Shown: piece by piece, positions 44,662 to 53,308 of the stretch
Numbering within the stretch: position 1 is the first letter of the stretch
Layout of the letters: each line of letters begins with the position of its first letter
Assembly: GCF_947493565.1 (NCBI RefSeq)
Contig: NZ_CANLRG010000001.1
Span: forward strand, 248,001 to 312,000
DNA length: 64,000 nucleotides
Direction of reading: 5' to 3'
DNA from: an uncultured Lutibacter sp.
GTDB taxonomy: Bacteria; Bacteroidota; Bacteroidia; Flavobacteriales; Flavobacteriaceae
The notes under the pieces: model-generated
Seen by the model: the letters and a program-made list of their open reading frames with translations, nothing else
What the model was told of the DNA's origin: nothing
Databases searched by the model: none
Translations under genes and position numbers: made by a program

Positions 44662-45386
44662 TCTAAAACTAAAATTAAGCGATCAGAAGTTTCTTCATTG
44701 AAATTTGTTAATTGGTAATCTCCAAAGGTATGTTTAATTTTAAAATTTACAGAATTGAGATAGGTATTTATTTTTGTTAAATCTAAATTTTTAACTTTTT
44801 CAAAATAGGTGTGCTGCTTTCCATCAGCTATAAAATTAATTTCCTTAACAATAAAATTATTTTCAACATAACGAGTAATATTGAAAGTAATACCTTCAAT
44901 AGTTTGACTTTCTTGAGGAATTAAATTGGCAATTACCTTTTTCGAGTTCATAAAATCGATGATAGCAACACCATTATTTTTTAACCCGTTTTTTATATTT
45001 TTTAATACGGTAATGTCTTCGTTATCATCTTCAAAAAAACCAAAACTTGTAAACAAGTTTAAGATAGCATCATATGTTCTAGTGAAAGGATTGCGCATGT
45101 CATGTTCAATAAATTTCAAACTTTCATTTTCAAACTTTTTGGCTTGTTGTATGCTATTTTTAGATAAATCGGCGCCTATAACATCAAATCCCAGTGAGTT
45201 AAGATAAATGGAGTGTCTACCTTTTCCACAAGCCAAATCTAACACTAAATCACCTTTTTTTAGATTTAAATAGTTTACTAAGTTTTGCATAAATTCCTGA
45301 GCTTCGGAATCATTTCTATGTTTATATAAAATGTGGTAATAGCTAGTGTTGAACCACGAAGCAAACCATTCTTTGTTTTTCGTCAT
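44658..45386 (-). CDS. Class I SAM-dependent methyltransferase
   Basis: 242 residues. SAM motif LVLDLACGKGRHSIYLNSLG (about 41-60), then DVIGADLSKNSI, YDAILNLFTSFGFFEDD and NGVAIIDFMNSKKVI. The substrate is unknown; the pattern resembles small-molecule methyltransferases. Coupled to the ZIP transporter gene. Divergent from the THUMP methyltransferase. Confidence 0.85.
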   Translation of the reverse strand: MTKNKEWFASWFNTSYYHILYKHRNDSEAQEFMQNLVNYLNLKKGDLVLDLACGKGRHSIYLNSLGFDVIGADLSKNSIQQAKKFENESLKFIEHDMRNPFTRTYDAILNLFTSFGFFEDDNEDITVLKNIKNGLKNNGVAIIDFMNSKKVIANLIPQESQTIEGITFNITRYVENNFIVKEINFIADGKQHTYFEKVKNLDLTKINTYLNSVNFKIKHTFGDYQLTNFNEETSDRLILVLE

Positions 45387-45506
45387 AATTAAATAAATAG
45401 CTACAAAAATAAGGAATTGAATGAATTGATTGAGGTTTTGAAGCGTTGTTTATAAGATAAATTTTCAATTATAGGGTATTTAATAAGCTATCATTTTAAA
45501 TTTAAG

Positions 45507-45515
45507 TACTTTTGC
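45507..45515 (+). promoter_or_regulatory. Bacteroidota promoter motif (TACTTTTGC)
   Basis: A perfect TAnnTTTGC 20 bp before ATG 45536. Because it covers the alternative TTG at 45512, it supports 45536 as the translation start. Confidence 0.65.
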
Positions 45516-45535
45516 ACCAAAGTAAAATTGAAGAA

Positions 45536-46699
45536 ATGAGTCATAATTTTAAGATGGTTGCCACAACGATATTTGGGTTAGAAGAAGTTTTAGCTACTGA
45601 ATTGAGAAATTTAGGTGCGCAACATGTAGAAATTGGAATTAGAAACGTTTCATTTTCTGGAGATAAAGGTTTTATGTATAAGGCTAATATGGCATTGCGT
45701 ACTGCCATTAGAATTTTAAAACCTATCAAACGTTTTAAAGTTTTTGATGAAGATGATTTGTATAAAAAAATACAACAAATAGATTGGGAACGTATTATGA
45801 ATGTAGATAGCACCTTTGCAATTGGTGCTGTAGTGAATTCTAAAAATTTTACTACCAATTCACATTATATTTCTTTAAAATCTAAAGATGCCATAGCAGA
45901 TTATTTTAGACATAAATACCATAAAAGACCTAATGTAGATGTAAAACACCCTGATGTTAAAATACATGTGCATATTCAAAAAGATTTATGCAGCGTTTCT
46001 TTAGATAGTTCAGGAGATTCTTTACACAAGCGAGGGTATAGAAACTTAACCAATATTGCACCTATTAATGAAGTGTTGGCAGCAGGATTAGTGTTGCTAT
46101 CAGGTTACACAGGAGATTGTAACTTTATAGATCCGATGTGTGGTTCAGGAACTATTTTAATTGAAGCTGCAATGATTGCAAATAACATTCCTGCCAATAT
46201 TAATAGGAAAGAATTTGGTTTTGAAAAATGGAGTGATTATGACGAAGATTTATTTTTTACAATCCAAGATTCTTTGTTGAAAAAAATTAGAAGTTGTCAT
46301 TTTAAAATTATGGGCTTTGATAAAGCACCATCAGCGGTTAGAAAAGCTAAGAAAAATATTGAAAATGCCAATTTAACTGATTTTGTTGGTGTACATCATG
46401 TTAATTTTTTCAATTCTGTAAAAGAAGTATTTGGTCCAACAACTATTTTATTTAATCCTCCATATGGAGAACGCTTAGATATAGATATTCAAGAGTTTTA
46501 TAAAAAAATAGGAGACACTTTAAAAAATGGATATCCTGATTCTACGGTGTGGTTTATTACCTCTAATTTAGAAGGGTTAAAATATGTTGGTTTAAGAACT
46601 TCTAAAAAAATACCTTTAAAAAATGGTGATTTAGATTGTCGTTTTGTACGTTATGATATGTATGAAGGAAGTAGAAAAACAAAAAAAGCTTCACAATAA
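45536..46699 (+). CDS. THUMP-domain RNA methyltransferase (RlmL/TrmN family)
   Basis: 387 residues: N-terminal ferredoxin-like plus THUMP RNA-binding domain (about 1-155), then a Rossmann methyltransferase with FIDPMCGSGTILIEAAMIANN (SAM site) and NPPYGERL (catalytic NPPY). The family makes m2G in 23S rRNA or tRNA; the exact site cannot be told. ATG 45536 is chosen because the TTG at 45512 lies inside the promoter. The stop codon lies inside the terminator hairpin loop. Confidence 0.92.
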   Translation: MSHNFKMVATTIFGLEEVLATELRNLGAQHVEIGIRNVSFSGDKGFMYKANMALRTAIRILKPIKRFKVFDEDDLYKKIQQIDWERIMNVDSTFAIGAVVNSKNFTTNSHYISLKSKDAIADYFRHKYHKRPNVDVKHPDVKIHVHIQKDLCSVSLDSSGDSLHKRGYRNLTNIAPINEVLAAGLVLLSGYTGDCNFIDPMCGSGTILIEAAMIANNIPANINRKEFGFEKWSDYDEDLFFTIQDSLLKKIRSCHFKIMGFDKAPSAVRKAKKNIENANLTDFVGVHHVNFFNSVKEVFGPTTILFNPPYGERLDIDIQEFYKKIGDTLKNGYPDSTVWFITSNLEGLKYVGLRTSKKIPLKNGDLDCRFVRYDMYEGSRKTKKASQ

Positions 46700-46714
46700 T
46701 GTGAAGCTTTAATT
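46684..46714 (+). terminator. Rho-independent terminator overlapping a stop codon
   Basis: AAAGCTTCAC-AATAAT-GTGAAGCTTT: a 10-bp perfect stem whose loop contains the TAA of the THUMP methyltransferase gene. A/T tracts on both sides make it bidirectional, serving the convergent gene at 46735 too. Confidence 0.85.
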
Positions 46715-46734
46715 TTAACTAACAATTCAATTAG

Positions 46735-47853
46735 TTATCCTCTTCTTTTTCTTGTATTATCTGATCTTTGTTCTCTTTTAACAGCGTCTCTTTTTTTATT
46801 TACAGCTGTACCTTTTCTATTTTTTACGGTTACAGATTTTCTAGTTTTAACTGTTTTATCTCCAGTTTGTTTTTGTTTAACGGTATTTCTTCTTTCTACT
46901 ACTCTTTTAGGGGTTTTATCAGTTTTTATACGTCTATCTATTTTTGTTGGAGCATTAGCTTTTGAACGTTTTTCAACAGTATATGCTCTATTAGTTTGAC
47001 TTCGAGTAGCTGTATTATTTCTCTTATAATTTTTAGCTGTTTTTTTTCCTGTAGAACGATTTATTGAATTATTGCGAGTGTTTTTATTTCTATAAACTTG
47101 ATCATTAGTTCTAGTATTTTTTCTTTCAACTTTTGCTATGTTATCACTTCTTCTTTTAGGAATATTTGTTGTAGCTACACGTTGTCTAGTATTGTAAGTG
47201 TCACGTTTTTTATAAGAGTATCTATTGTTGTATTTATTGTAATATTTATTTCTTGAATGATCTCTATAATATTTATGTCGTATAGGTTTGTAATGTGTTC
47301 TATAAGGTTTATAACTTACAATTCTAAAATCAAATAAAGGTCTAGAAAAATAATCATGGTATGGATGATACACATAATGTCTGTTGTATCTATTAATGTA
47401 ACCCGAATAGTTTACATAGTGTCCATAGCGATCATAGTGTACATATAACCTACCTAATCTAACGAGTCTACCATAATTGTAATCAATATCGATGTTTCCG
47501 ATTTGAGTAACACGACCGTAATAATCGTAATAAATTGGAATATTTTCAATTTGAATGATGGCTCCATAATTATCATACTGTACATAGGCATCATAGTTGT
47601 AACCAGAGTTGAAACTTATATTTACACCGTTTCCTTGATAGCCAAAGCTAACTCCTCTTCTAGGGTTGATGTAAAAATCAAATTCACCATTTTGAAAAAC
47701 AGCAAATGTTACACCACTTTCTACAAAAGTAAATGAATCTCCGTAGTTATTGTAATAAGGATTTAAAGTAGTCGTATTTTTAGTTGTTGTTGAAGCAATT
47801 GCACCAAAACTTACCAATACAAATGTTGCGAATATTAATAATTTGTTTTTCAT
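46735..47853 (-). CDS. Secreted Tyr/Asn-rich protein with strongly basic tail
   Basis: 372 residues, no family I can name, though similar proteins occur in flavobacteria. Signal peptide at 1-20 (KNKLLIFATFVLVSFGAIAS). Residues about 30-190 are rich in Tyr, Gly, Asn and Asp with short repeating strands (GRVTQIGNIDIDYNYGRLVR), suggesting a beta-strand fold. Residues about 190-372 are almost entirely Lys/Arg/Asn/Thr/Tyr and low complexity, with no acidic balance. Such a tail could bind polyanions (LPS, nucleic acid, sulfated polysaccharide). Confidence 0.75.
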   Translation of the reverse strand: MKNKLLIFATFVLVSFGAIASTTTKNTTTLNPYYNNYGDSFTFVESGVTFAVFQNGEFDFYINPRRGVSFGYQGNGVNISFNSGYNYDAYVQYDNYGAIIQIENIPIYYDYYGRVTQIGNIDIDYNYGRLVRLGRLYVHYDRYGHYVNYSGYINRYNRHYVYHPYHDYFSRPLFDFRIVSYKPYRTHYKPIRHKYYRDHSRNKYYNKYNNRYSYKKRDTYNTRQRVATTNIPKRRSDNIAKVERKNTRTNDQVYRNKNTRNNSINRSTGKKTAKNYKRNNTATRSQTNRAYTVEKRSKANAPTKIDRRIKTDKTPKRVVERRNTVKQKQTGDKTVKTRKSVTVKNRKGTAVNKKRDAVKREQRSDNTRKRRG

Positions 47854-48026
47854 AATTGGGAATTTTAAATGTTAATACTAAAATTTGTTGGTTAGCATTA
47901 TACAAACTCAACAATACAAACAACGTGCCAAAAAAATAAAAATAGACGTATGCAATTGTATATCAGATATTTAAATAAATTTAATGGAATTTATGGAATT
48001 TAACGTTGTTTAAAATTTCAAATAAT

Positions 48027-48034
48027 TAATTTTG
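48027..48034 (+). promoter_or_regulatory. Bacteroidota promoter motif (TAATTTTG) for priA
   Basis: TAATTTTG fits TAnnTTTG and lies 35 bp before the proposed ATT start at 48069. Confidence 0.5.
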
Positions 48035-48068
48035 TGTGAATCAATTTTAATAAACAAAAAAGTATATT

Positions 48069-50510
48069 ATTCATTATATAAGTGTCATATTGCCCATTCC
48101 TTTGCAAAAGTTATTTACTTATAAAATAACAGTTGCAGAAGTTTCTTTTTTAAAAAAAGGGATGCGTGTGGCAGTAGAATTTGGAAAGTCTAAAATTTAC
48201 ACAGCTTTAGTTTATAAGATTCATACAGAAGCACCTGTAGGGTATGAAGCCAAAGATATTTATCAAATTTTAGATGAAATACCTATTGTTAATGAAACCC
48301 AAATAACGCATTGGGAATGGATTGCCAACTATTATATGTGTTCTTTAGGTGAAGTATTTAGAGCAGCTTTACCATCTGCTTTTTTATTAGAAAGTGAAAC
48401 CGCTATTTTATTGCAGCAAGGTTTTATTGATGAAAAATCACTTACAAATGAAGAGTTTTTAGTATTTGAAGCGTTGCAACATCAGCCGCAGTTATCCATT
48501 CACCAAATTATTCAAATTCTAGATAAAAAAAAGGTGTTTCCAATCATTAAACAATTGATTGAAAAAAAGGTAATTGTTGTTAAGGAGCAAATTTATGAAC
48601 AATATAAGCCTAAGTTGGTTAAATATATTCAACTTACAAAAGAGTGGGAAGCTGCCGATAAACTTTTAGAACTATTAAACGAATTAGGAAGAGCAAAAAA
48701 ACAGCGCGATGTTATTTTAACTTATTTTCAATTAAAAGCGCAAAAAAAACCAATAAAAGCATCTGAACTTCAAGAGCAATCAAATGGTTCTACAGCAGTT
48801 ATAAAATCTTTAATAGATAAACATATTTTATCTTATTATTATATTCAAAAAGACCGAATCACTTTTAATGGTAAATCTTCTGAAATAAAAGAACTAACCA
48901 TTCATCAACAAAAGGCATTTGAAGCAATTGAATCAACTTTTAAAACCAAACAAGTTGCTTTATTAAAAGGGGTAACAAGTAGCGGTAAAACAGAAATATA
49001 TGTTAAATTAATTAAACAATTACTTGAAAATAATAAGCAGGTATTATTTTTATTACCAGAAATTGCTTTAACTACGCAGCTTATAGAACGATTGCAACAT
49101 TATTTTGGAGAATACTTATCTGTTTTTCATTCCAAATATTCAATGAATGAGAGGGTAGAAGTTTGGAATAATGTTTTAGAAAGTAAAGCAAAAGCGCAAT
49201 TAATTTTAGGAGCACGTTCGAGTTTATTTTTACCTTTTTCAAATTTAGGGTTGATTATTGTTGACGAAGAGCATGAGCCTTCTTTCAAACAATATGATCC
49301 AGCTCCAAGATATCATGCAAGAGATGCTGCTATTGTTTTAGCGCATCAACACAAAGCAAAAGTAATATTGGGTTCTGCCACCCCAAGTATTGAATCGTAT
49401 TACAATGCAACGCAACAAAAATATGGATTAGTTACACTTGATAGACGCTATGGTGATGTTTTATTGCCTGAAATTGAATTGGTGGATATCAAAGAAAAAT
49501 ATAGAAAAAAAAGAATGACGGGTCATTTTTCTGATAGATTGTTAGAAATGATTTCTGAAGCTTTAAATGAAAAAGAACAAGTAATTTTATTTCAAAACAG
49601 ACGTGGTTTTGCACCTGTAGTGGAGTGTGAAACTTGTGGCGTTTCTCCACAGTGTCCACAATGTGATGTTAGTTTGACTTTCCATAGTTTTAGAAAAGAG
49701 TTGCGTTGTCATTATTGCGGTTATAGGCAAACAATGCCTCATAATTGTGGTGCGTGTGGGAGTGAAAAGTTAAACACCAAAGGATTTGGAACTGAGCAAA
49801 TAGAGTTGGAGCTACACCAACTTTTTCCTGACGCCAATATAGGTAGAATGGATTTAGATACTACAAGAGGAAAATATGGTTATCAAAAAATATTAGGACA
49901 ATTTCAAGCTCAAGAAATTGATATTTTAGTAGGGACTCAAATGCTTTCAAAAGGCTTAGATTTTGCAAATGTATCGTTAGTTGGAATTATGAATGCTGAT
50001 ACCATGTTGAACTTTCCAGATTTTAGAGCACACGAACGCAGCTATCAACTTATGGTTCAAGTGGCAGGTAGGGCAGGACGTGCAAACAAAAGAGGAAAAG
50101 TGGCTATTCAAACATTTAATCCGTATCATCAAATTTTGCAACAAGTTTCTACCAACGCATATGCAGAAATGTATAAAGAACAATTGGATGAGCGTTGGCA
50201 ATACCATTACCCTCCTTTTTACAGAATTATAAAAATTGCACTAAGGCATAAAGATTTTAATAGAGTTGAAGAAGGTGCTCATTGGTTAGGAAAGTCGTTA
50301 ACAGGTATTTTTAAGGAGCAGGTTTTAGGACCAACAACTCCAGCAATTTCAAAAATCAGAAATTACTACATACGACATATTATAGTTAAAATTCCTCAAA
50401 ATCAACATTTAGAACTCACAAAAAAAAATATAATACGAGTAAAAAATGCCTTTCAAGCCATTAAAGAATTTCGTTCCATAAAATTAAATATTGATGTTGA
50501 TAATTATTAA
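48069..50510 (+). CDS. priA: Primosomal protein N' (replication restart helicase PriA), probable ATT start
   Basis: Restarts collapsed replication forks. About 813 residues. The conserved N-terminus reads HYISVILPIPLQKLFTY, but the frame has no ATG or GTG there: it opens after a TAA at 48051, and the only canonical option is TTG 48090, which cuts off the conserved VIL. Translation from ATT 48069 restores the usual family start. Walker A is GVTSSGKTEIY, then DEEHEPSFKQ (DEAH-like); the eight-cysteine zinc region CETCGVSPQCPQC...CHYCGY...CGACGS is intact. The C-terminal helicase motif is QVAGRAGR. Confidence 0.9.
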   Translation: MHYISVILPIPLQKLFTYKITVAEVSFLKKGMRVAVEFGKSKIYTALVYKIHTEAPVGYEAKDIYQILDEIPIVNETQITHWEWIANYYMCSLGEVFRAALPSAFLLESETAILLQQGFIDEKSLTNEEFLVFEALQHQPQLSIHQIIQILDKKKVFPIIKQLIEKKVIVVKEQIYEQYKPKLVKYIQLTKEWEAADKLLELLNELGRAKKQRDVILTYFQLKAQKKPIKASELQEQSNGSTAVIKSLIDKHILSYYYIQKDRITFNGKSSEIKELTIHQQKAFEAIESTFKTKQVALLKGVTSSGKTEIYVKLIKQLLENNKQVLFLLPEIALTTQLIERLQHYFGEYLSVFHSKYSMNERVEVWNNVLESKAKAQLILGARSSLFLPFSNLGLIIVDEEHEPSFKQYDPAPRYHARDAAIVLAHQHKAKVILGSATPSIESYYNATQQKYGLVTLDRRYGDVLLPEIELVDIKEKYRKKRMTGHFSDRLLEMISEALNEKEQVILFQNRRGFAPVVECETCGVSPQCPQCDVSLTFHSFRKELRCHYCGYRQTMPHNCGACGSEKLNTKGFGTEQIELELHQLFPDANIGRMDLDTTRGKYGYQKILGQFQAQEIDILVGTQMLSKGLDFANVSLVGIMNADTMLNFPDFRAHERSYQLMVQVAGRAGRANKRGKVAIQTFNPYHQILQQVSTNAYAEMYKEQLDERWQYHYPPFYRIIKIALRHKDFNRVEEGAHWLGKSLTGIFKEQVLGPTTPAISKIRNYYIRHIIVKIPQNQHLELTKKNIIRVKNAFQAIKEFRSIKLNIDVDNY

Positions 50511-50611
50511 ATTTTATATGAAAATTTTAAATAAAATTTGGAAGGATGTCATAAAGGAAATTCAAAATAAGATTTTAAATCAAAATTTATTGTCAATTAA
50601 GTAAATAACAG

Positions 50612-50619
50612 TATATTTG
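50612..50619 (+). promoter_or_regulatory. Promoter of the rpsF-rpsR-rplI operon
   Basis: -7 TATATTTG (50612-50619) and -33 TTG (50590-50592) separated by 19 bp, the best full match to the Bacteroidota consensus in the window; 32 bp to the rpsF start codon. Confidence 0.75.
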
Positions 50620-50651
50620 CAGCCTTAAAAGTAAAACTTAAATATTTAATT

Positions 50652-50993
50652 ATGAATCATTACGAAACTGTTTTCATTTTGAATCCCGTTTTATCTGACA
50701 CTCAGATAAAGGAAACAGTAAAGAAGTTTGAAGACTATCTTGTTTCTAAAGGTGCCGAAATGATCGCTAAAGAAGATTGGGGGCTTAAAAAATTAGCTTA
50801 CACAATCCAAAACAAAAAAAGTGGTTTTTACCACTTATTCGAATACAAAGTTGCTGGAGAAGTAATTGCACCATTCGAACTTGAATTTAGAAGAGATGAT
50901 AGCGTTATGCGTTATTTAACTGTGAAGTTAGATAAACATGCTATTGCTTGGGCTGAAAAGAGAAGAGAAAGAAATAAAGCAACTAAAAAATAA
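50652..50993 (+). CDS. rpsF: Small ribosomal subunit protein bS6
   Basis: 113 residues; [19 protein letters not shown] and the [24 protein letters not shown] segment are classical S6. It binds bS18 and 16S rRNA. First of the three-gene ribosomal operon, 5 bp before rpsR. Confidence 0.98.
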   Translation: MNHYETVFILNPVLSDTQIKETVKKFEDYLVSKGAEMIAKEDWGLKKLAYTIQNKKSGFYHLFEYKVAGEVIAPFELEFRRDDSVMRYLTVKLDKHAIAWAEKRRERNKATKK

Positions 50994-50998
50994 GAGTT

Positions 50999-51292
50999 AT
51001 GTCTATAGAACAACAAGCAAAAGGAGGAAAATCAGGTGATGTTCGTTACCTAACTCCATTAGATATTGACACTAAACAAGTAAAAAAATACTGTCGTTTT
51101 AAAAAGAACGGTATCAAATATATCGATTATAAAGATGCTGATTTCTTATTGTACTTAGTGAACGAACAAGGTAAAATTTTACCTCGTCGTTTAACAGGAA
51201 CATCATTAAAATTTCAACGTAAAGTGTCCGTTGCTATTAAAAGAGCACGTCACTTAGCTTTAATGCCATATGTTGGCGATATGTTAAAATAA
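50999..51292 (+). CDS. rpsR: Small ribosomal subunit protein bS18
   Basis: 97 residues; [20 protein letters not shown] and [20 protein letters not shown] with [12 protein letters not shown] identify S18. Partner of bS6 on the 30S platform. Confidence 0.98.
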   Translation: MSIEQQAKGGKSGDVRYLTPLDIDTKQVKKYCRFKKNGIKYIDYKDADFLLYLVNEQGKILPRRLTGTSLKFQRKVSVAIKRARHLALMPYVGDMLK

Positions 51293-51306
51293 AAGAGGAA
51301 GGAATT

Positions 51307-51759
51307 ATGGAAATTATATTAAAACAAGACGTTGAAAACTTAGGTTTCATTAATGATATTGTCACTGTAAAAAATGGTTACGCTCGTAACTTTTTAATTC
51401 CTCAAGGATATGCAGTTTTAGCAACAAGTTCAGCTAAAAAAGTATTGGCAGAGACCTTAAAACAACGAGCTTTTAAAGAAGAAAAATTAATTAAAGATGC
51501 TACTAAAATTGCAAATGCAATTAAAGAGTTAGAAATAAAAATTACTGCTAAAACTGGTGATGGAACTAAATTATTTGGTTCTGTAAGTAATGCAGATGTT
51601 GCAGAAGCATTAAAAGCTGCTGGTCAAGAAGTTGACAAAAAGTACATCAAAGTTGAAGGTGGTACTATTAAAAGACTAGGTAAATACAATGTAAGCATTA
51701 GATTGCATAGAGAAGTAATTTTTGAGTTACCTATTGAAGTTATTGCAGAAGCAAAGTAA
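51307..51759 (+). CDS. rplI: Large ribosomal subunit protein bL9
   Basis: 150 residues, N-terminal L9 motif MEIILKQDVENLGFINDIVTVKNGYARNFLIPQ region (N-terminal domain 1-50), long connecting helix, C-terminal domain (about 75-148). A purine-rich AGAGGAAGGA lies before the ATG. The terminator follows 25 bp after the stop. Confidence 0.98.
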   Translation: MEIILKQDVENLGFINDIVTVKNGYARNFLIPQGYAVLATSSAKKVLAETLKQRAFKEEKLIKDATKIANAIKELEIKITAKTGDGTKLFGSVSNADVAEALKAAGQEVDKKYIKVEGGTIKRLGKYNVSIRLHREVIFELPIEVIAEAK

Positions 51760-51784
51760 TTTACACTTTAAAGTTAATAAACAT

Positions 51785-51818
51785 AAAAAAAAGCTCACTG
51801 TAAAGTGAGCTTTTTTTT
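51785..51818 (+). terminator. Terminator of the rpsF-rpsR-rplI operon
   Basis: AAAGCTCACT-GTAA-AGTGAGCTTT flanked by A and T runs: a perfect 10-bp core stem with an 8-base T tail. Confidence 0.93.
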
Positions 51819-51819
51819 A

Positions 51820-52062
51820 TGTTTGAGTTAATCAATTTAAAAACTAAAGGTGTAATTAACAATGAAATTTCAACAGATTTGTATGGTGCAAATATAGTTG
51901 CAACGCCTGTGCTAATAGGTACTATTACAGGTACTATGATTTTAGTATGTGGAAGGTATTCTCGAGGAACACCAACGTCCCAACCTAAAAAACACATTTG
52001 TATATGACGCTAGTTTATTGTTGAGATGGCAAGTACAATTTGGATTGCGTTACAGTTTTTAA
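51820..52062 (+). pseudogene. 3' remnant of a TonB-dependent receptor gene, frameshifted
   Basis: The frame ending at 52062 reads NTFVYDASLLLRWQVQFGLRYSF then stop, the usual C-terminal beta-strand of flavobacterial TonB-dependent receptors (SusC/FecA-like). The upstream frame reads ...GRYSRGTPTSQPK and then slips: with five instead of six A at 51987-51992 the two parts join as TPTSQPKNTFVYDAS. Only about 80 codons remain and there is no start or plug domain, so this is a gene relic. It is followed by its own terminator. Confidence 0.65.
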
Positions 52063-52085
52063 ATTTTTAAAAAACACTATATTTG

Positions 52086-52112
52086 AACCGCTCAATTTGA
52101 GCGGTTTTTTAT
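52086..52112 (+). terminator. Rho-independent terminator after the receptor remnant
   Basis: AACCGCTC-AATTT-GAGCGGTT followed by TTTT; a perfect 8-bp stem. It lies immediately before the start codon of the DUF6495 gene. Confidence 0.88.
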
Positions 52113-52117
52113 TAATT

Positions 52118-52594
52118 ATGAAATATAGACAACTAACAAAAGAACAATTTTCGGCGCTACATAAAGAATTTGCTAAATTTTTAGCAACTCAGCAAATTGA
52201 TGTTAAGGAGTGGGAGCAAATAAAAGCTGAAAAACCAAAAATGGCCGAAGAAGAATTAAATATTTTTAGTGATTTGGTATGGGAAGATGTGCTTACTAAA
52301 GTAGCATATTTAGATCATATATCATCAAACCACATCAATTTATTCAAGTGTTCTTCAAAAGAAATTATCAGAATTTTAATCAAATGGAATGATAAGAATA
52401 AAAGCTTTTTAAAAGTAAGTGATTTTGAGTGGTTTCAAAAAAATGCATTAGATGATAGTTTTGAATATTTTAAAGCTATAAAAACATACTCAAACGAAAG
52501 AAATTTAGAACTGTTTGATTTAATTGAAAAGGGAAGTGTTATTTCTAAAGGTGAACTGTTTTCGGTAATTAGCCCATTAATTGGCCAACAATAG
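52118..52594 (+). CDS. DUF6495 family protein
   Basis: 158 residues from ATG 52118 (MKYRQLTKEQFSALHKEFAK); ATG 52040 lies in the receptor remnant and terminator and is not credible. A conserved small cytosolic protein of Bacteroidota with EELNIFSDLVWEDVLTKVAYLDH. No function is known. The 3' end overlaps that of the sirtuin gene by 26 bp, tail to tail. Confidence 0.8.
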   Translation: MKYRQLTKEQFSALHKEFAKFLATQQIDVKEWEQIKAEKPKMAEEELNIFSDLVWEDVLTKVAYLDHISSNHINLFKCSSKEIIRILIKWNDKNKSFLKVSDFEWFQKNALDDSFEYFKAIKTYSNERNLELFDLIEKGSVISKGELFSVISPLIGQQ

Positions 52595-53252
52595 CGGTTA
52601 CACCGTCACTAGCATTTTTAGGAATAATGGTCAAGTTTGGAAAGTAATTTTTTTGAATTGTTGGTTTAGGGTCAATAAAATAGATGGGCGTATTATAGTT
52701 AATAAAATTGATTAAGCTAGCCGCTGGATATACTTGCATAGATGTACCAATAATGATTAAAATATCTGCAGAAGCAGTCATATTAATTGCATCATTTAAT
52801 AGCGGAACCTCTTCTCCAAACCAAACTATATGAGGTCTTAACTGCGAATTTTCTTCACAAGTATCACCTAAACAAAGATCTTTTTTCCAATCGTAAATTA
52901 AAGTTGAGTTTTTAGTACTTCTTACTTTTAGTAATTCGCCATGCAAATGAAGAACTTTACTACTACCTGCACGTTCATGTAAGTCATCTACATTTTGAGT
53001 GATAATTTCAACCTTAAAATTACGTTCTAATTTTACTAACTCTTGATGTGCTTTGTTAGGTTTTGCTTGTAATAATTGAGCTCTTCGTTGGTTGTAAAAA
53101 TCTAACACCAATTGTTTATTGGTGTTCCAACCTTTAGGTGATGCTACTTGCATAACATCATGACCTTCCCATAATCCGTTAGCATCTCTAAATGTTTTCA
53201 GTCCGCTTTCGGCACTCATTCCTGCACCAGTAAGCACTACAATTTTTTTCAT
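52569..53252 (-). CDS. cobB: NAD-dependent protein deacylase, class III sirtuin
   Basis: Removes acyl (probably succinyl) groups from lysines. 227 residues. NAD-binding GAGMSAESGLKTFRD (9-23), QNVDDLHERAG, catalytic H104 (LHLHGE). Y53 and R56 (FYNQRR) are the pair that binds acidic acyl groups in SIRT5/CobB. The zinc module keeps only two cysteines (DLCLGDTC); the first pair is replaced by KVRSTKN, so the zinc site appears lost. Convergent with DUF6495. Confidence 0.92.
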   Translation of the reverse strand: MKKIVVLTGAGMSAESGLKTFRDANGLWEGHDVMQVASPKGWNTNKQLVLDFYNQRRAQLLQAKPNKAHQELVKLERNFKVEIITQNVDDLHERAGSSKVLHLHGELLKVRSTKNSTLIYDWKKDLCLGDTCEENSQLRPHIVWFGEEVPLLNDAINMTASADILIIIGTSMQVYPAASLINFINYNTPIYFIDPKPTIQKNYFPNLTIIPKNASDGVTAIVGQLMG

Positions 53253-53280
53253 ATCTAATATTTATTCAAAAGTAAAATTT

Positions 53281-53288
53281 TATCTTTG
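53281..53288 (+). promoter_or_regulatory. Bacteroidota promoter motif (TATCTTTG)
   Basis: TATCTTTG, 20 bp before the GTG start of the SpoU methyltransferase gene. Confidence 0.6.
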
Positions 53289-53308
53289 AAAAAAAAGTTT
53301 TTTAAAGG

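Noticed and set aside
48090-48092. TTG as the priA start
   Set aside because: It would remove the conserved SVIL strand that other PriA proteins share; the ATT at 48069 fits the family better, though TTG cannot be fully excluded.
51819-52007. 62-residue + strand protein after rplI
   Set aside because: It starts inside the terminator T tract and its C-terminus joins a receptor strand through a frameshift; better explained as a pseudogene remnant.
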